From positions 651,001-715,000 of the forward strand of contig CP113924.1 of assembly GCA_029391995.1 (NCBI GenBank): 64,000 bases of DNA, given 5' to 3'. The translations under genes were made by a program, and so were the position numbers. Below are positions 63,451-64,000 of the stretch, piece by piece. Every line of letters begins with the position of its first letter. Position 1 is the first letter of the stretch. Below the pieces are notes generated by a model. That model saw nothing but the letters and a program-made list of their open reading frames with translations. It did no database searches and was not told the origin of the DNA. This DNA comes from Streptococcaceae bacterium ESL0729. Its GTDB lineage: Bacteria > Bacillota > Bacilli > Lactobacillales > Streptococcaceae.

Positions 63451-63510
63451 GGTTCTTGGAGAAAAACCATCAGACAGGTCAATTATACCACTTCGTTTAT
63501 GCTTTGTCAT
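63451..63510 (-). promoter_or_regulatory. ldh promoter and leader hairpin
   Basis: Minus strand: ATGACA (63510-63505), 17 bp, TATAAT (63487-63482). GATGGTT/AACCATC (63451-63473) forms a hairpin in the leader that may stabilise the mRNA. Confidence 0.65.
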
Positions 63511-63615
63511 TCGATTAACAAAGATTTTAAGTAGATTTTAAAGACAGCCTCAAAAAATTGTTATAAACAATTCACTTTATAATGCAACACCATACATAAT
63601 GCTAGGATGATAGGT

Positions 63616-64000
63616 TTAGCTTTCATCCTTCATTTCCTTGATTCTCTCAAGGTCAGGTGTAACCCGAAGGGTCTTTTGGCCAGTATAGGTGACAAAACCT
63701 GGAGCAGAGCCAGCAGGCTTATTTAATTTTTTAATCTCAATCATATCAACTTGGACCAGGTTTGACATTCTTGCCTTAGAGAAATAGGCAGCAAGCATGG
63801 CAGCTTCTGTAACGACCTCATCACTTGGACTAGGGTTATCTCTTAGGACAACATGACTTCCTGCAAGATCCTTGGCATGGAACCAAAGGTCATTTTTCCG
63901 GGCAATCTTATGGGTCAACTGCTCATTTTGCAGGTTGTTTTTCCCAACTAAGATTAGACTTCCATCACTTGCGATATATCGCTCAGGATCCTTAAGTTTC
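63616..64000 (-). CDS. rqcH: RqcH/FbpA (NFACT family) ribosome quality control protein, C-terminal part
   Basis: Open to the window edge; only about the last 128 residues are seen. The NFACT-R (DUF814) domain motif is complete: Y-I-A-S-D-G-S-L-I-L-V-G-K-N-N-L-Q-N-E, then A-R-K-N-D-L-W-F-H-A-K-D-L-A-G-S-H-V-V-L. RqcH adds alanine tails to chains on split large ribosomal subunits; older annotations call it fibronectin-binding protein A. It ends at 63616 in D-E-S. Confidence 0.88.
   Translation of the reverse strand, partial: KLKDPERYIASDGSLILVGKNNLQNEQLTHKIARKNDLWFHAKDLAGSHVVLRDNPSPSDEVVTEAAMLAAYFSKARMSNLVQVDMIEIKKLNKPAGSAPGFVTYTGQKTLRVTPDLERIKEMKDES

Overview
The window looks like chromosome of a low-GC Streptococcaceae bacterium, most probably Lactococcus or a close relative. 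The reasons are the gene families and their order (purCSQLFMNHD, a bmpA-nupABC nucleoside transporter, rsmC-like-pdp-deoC-cdd, ldh, clpB), PurBox-type ACGAAC sites upstream of pur promoters, and frequent TTG starts. No rRNA or tRNA gene was seen. All calls rest on reading the sequence; no database search was run.

Layout. 1-13.6 kb holds housekeeping genes: the end of a siderophore ABC transporter and its lipoprotein, a D,D-carboxypeptidase, rsuA, a small membrane transporter, clpB, a phosphatase-like lipoprotein, an MFS exporter, a secreted peptidoglycan hydrolase and an M42 peptidase. 13.7-18.5 kb is an accessory block: a gene broken by a TAG codon; an Abi_2/AbiF-type HEPN protein preceded by its own promoter and a ~70 nt RNA whose terminator hairpin contains the abi Shine-Dalgarno; and an AT-rich cluster encoding an RNA-polymerase beta'-like protein (DFDGD motif and a trigger-loop-like motif), cut near its N-terminus by another TAG. 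18.6-20.2 kb is guaA. 20.19-25.97 kb is an integrated element of about 5.8 kb in the 3' end of guaA. It has a 12-bp direct repeat at its ends, matching integrase arm-type repeats at both ends, a tyrosine integrase, a DUF3173 protein, a HUH/SF3 Rep split by one TAA codon, an iteron origin, a 124-bp nested hairpin and a phage-type repressor. 26-31 kb has a HAD hydrolase and a nucleobase deaminase under a probable PurBox, a two-gene cassette of unknown function with a frameshift in a G7 tract, an orphan HicB-like protein and a DUF915 hydrolase. 31-38 kb has a Zn/Cd P-type ATPase, a CHY zinc finger protein, bioY with a BirA-type operator, two homologous tandem small RNA genes and two oxidoreductases.

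38-49.7 kb carries de novo purine synthesis: purEK and then purCSQLFMNHD, both behind PurBoxes about 76 bp upstream of the predicted start sites. 49.8-51 kb has a CzrA-type metal repressor and coaA. 51.4-60.5 kb is a nucleoside salvage and uptake block (methyltransferase, pdp, deoC, cdd, two BMP lipoproteins, nupABC); the second BMP gene has a reversed PurBox and a perfect cre-like palindrome. 60.5-64 kb has a XerC/D-like recombinase, an extremely AT-rich spacer, ldh and the end of rqcH/fbpA.

Together, purine synthesis, GMP synthase, purine deamination, nucleoside uptake and pyrimidine salvage make this a nucleotide-metabolism region into which defence and mobile genes have been inserted. Several accessory genes are broken by single changes, which points to decay. 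The most interesting candidates for new biology are the AbiF-RNA locus, the beta'-like polymerase cluster, the twin small RNAs and the G7-frameshifted cassette.
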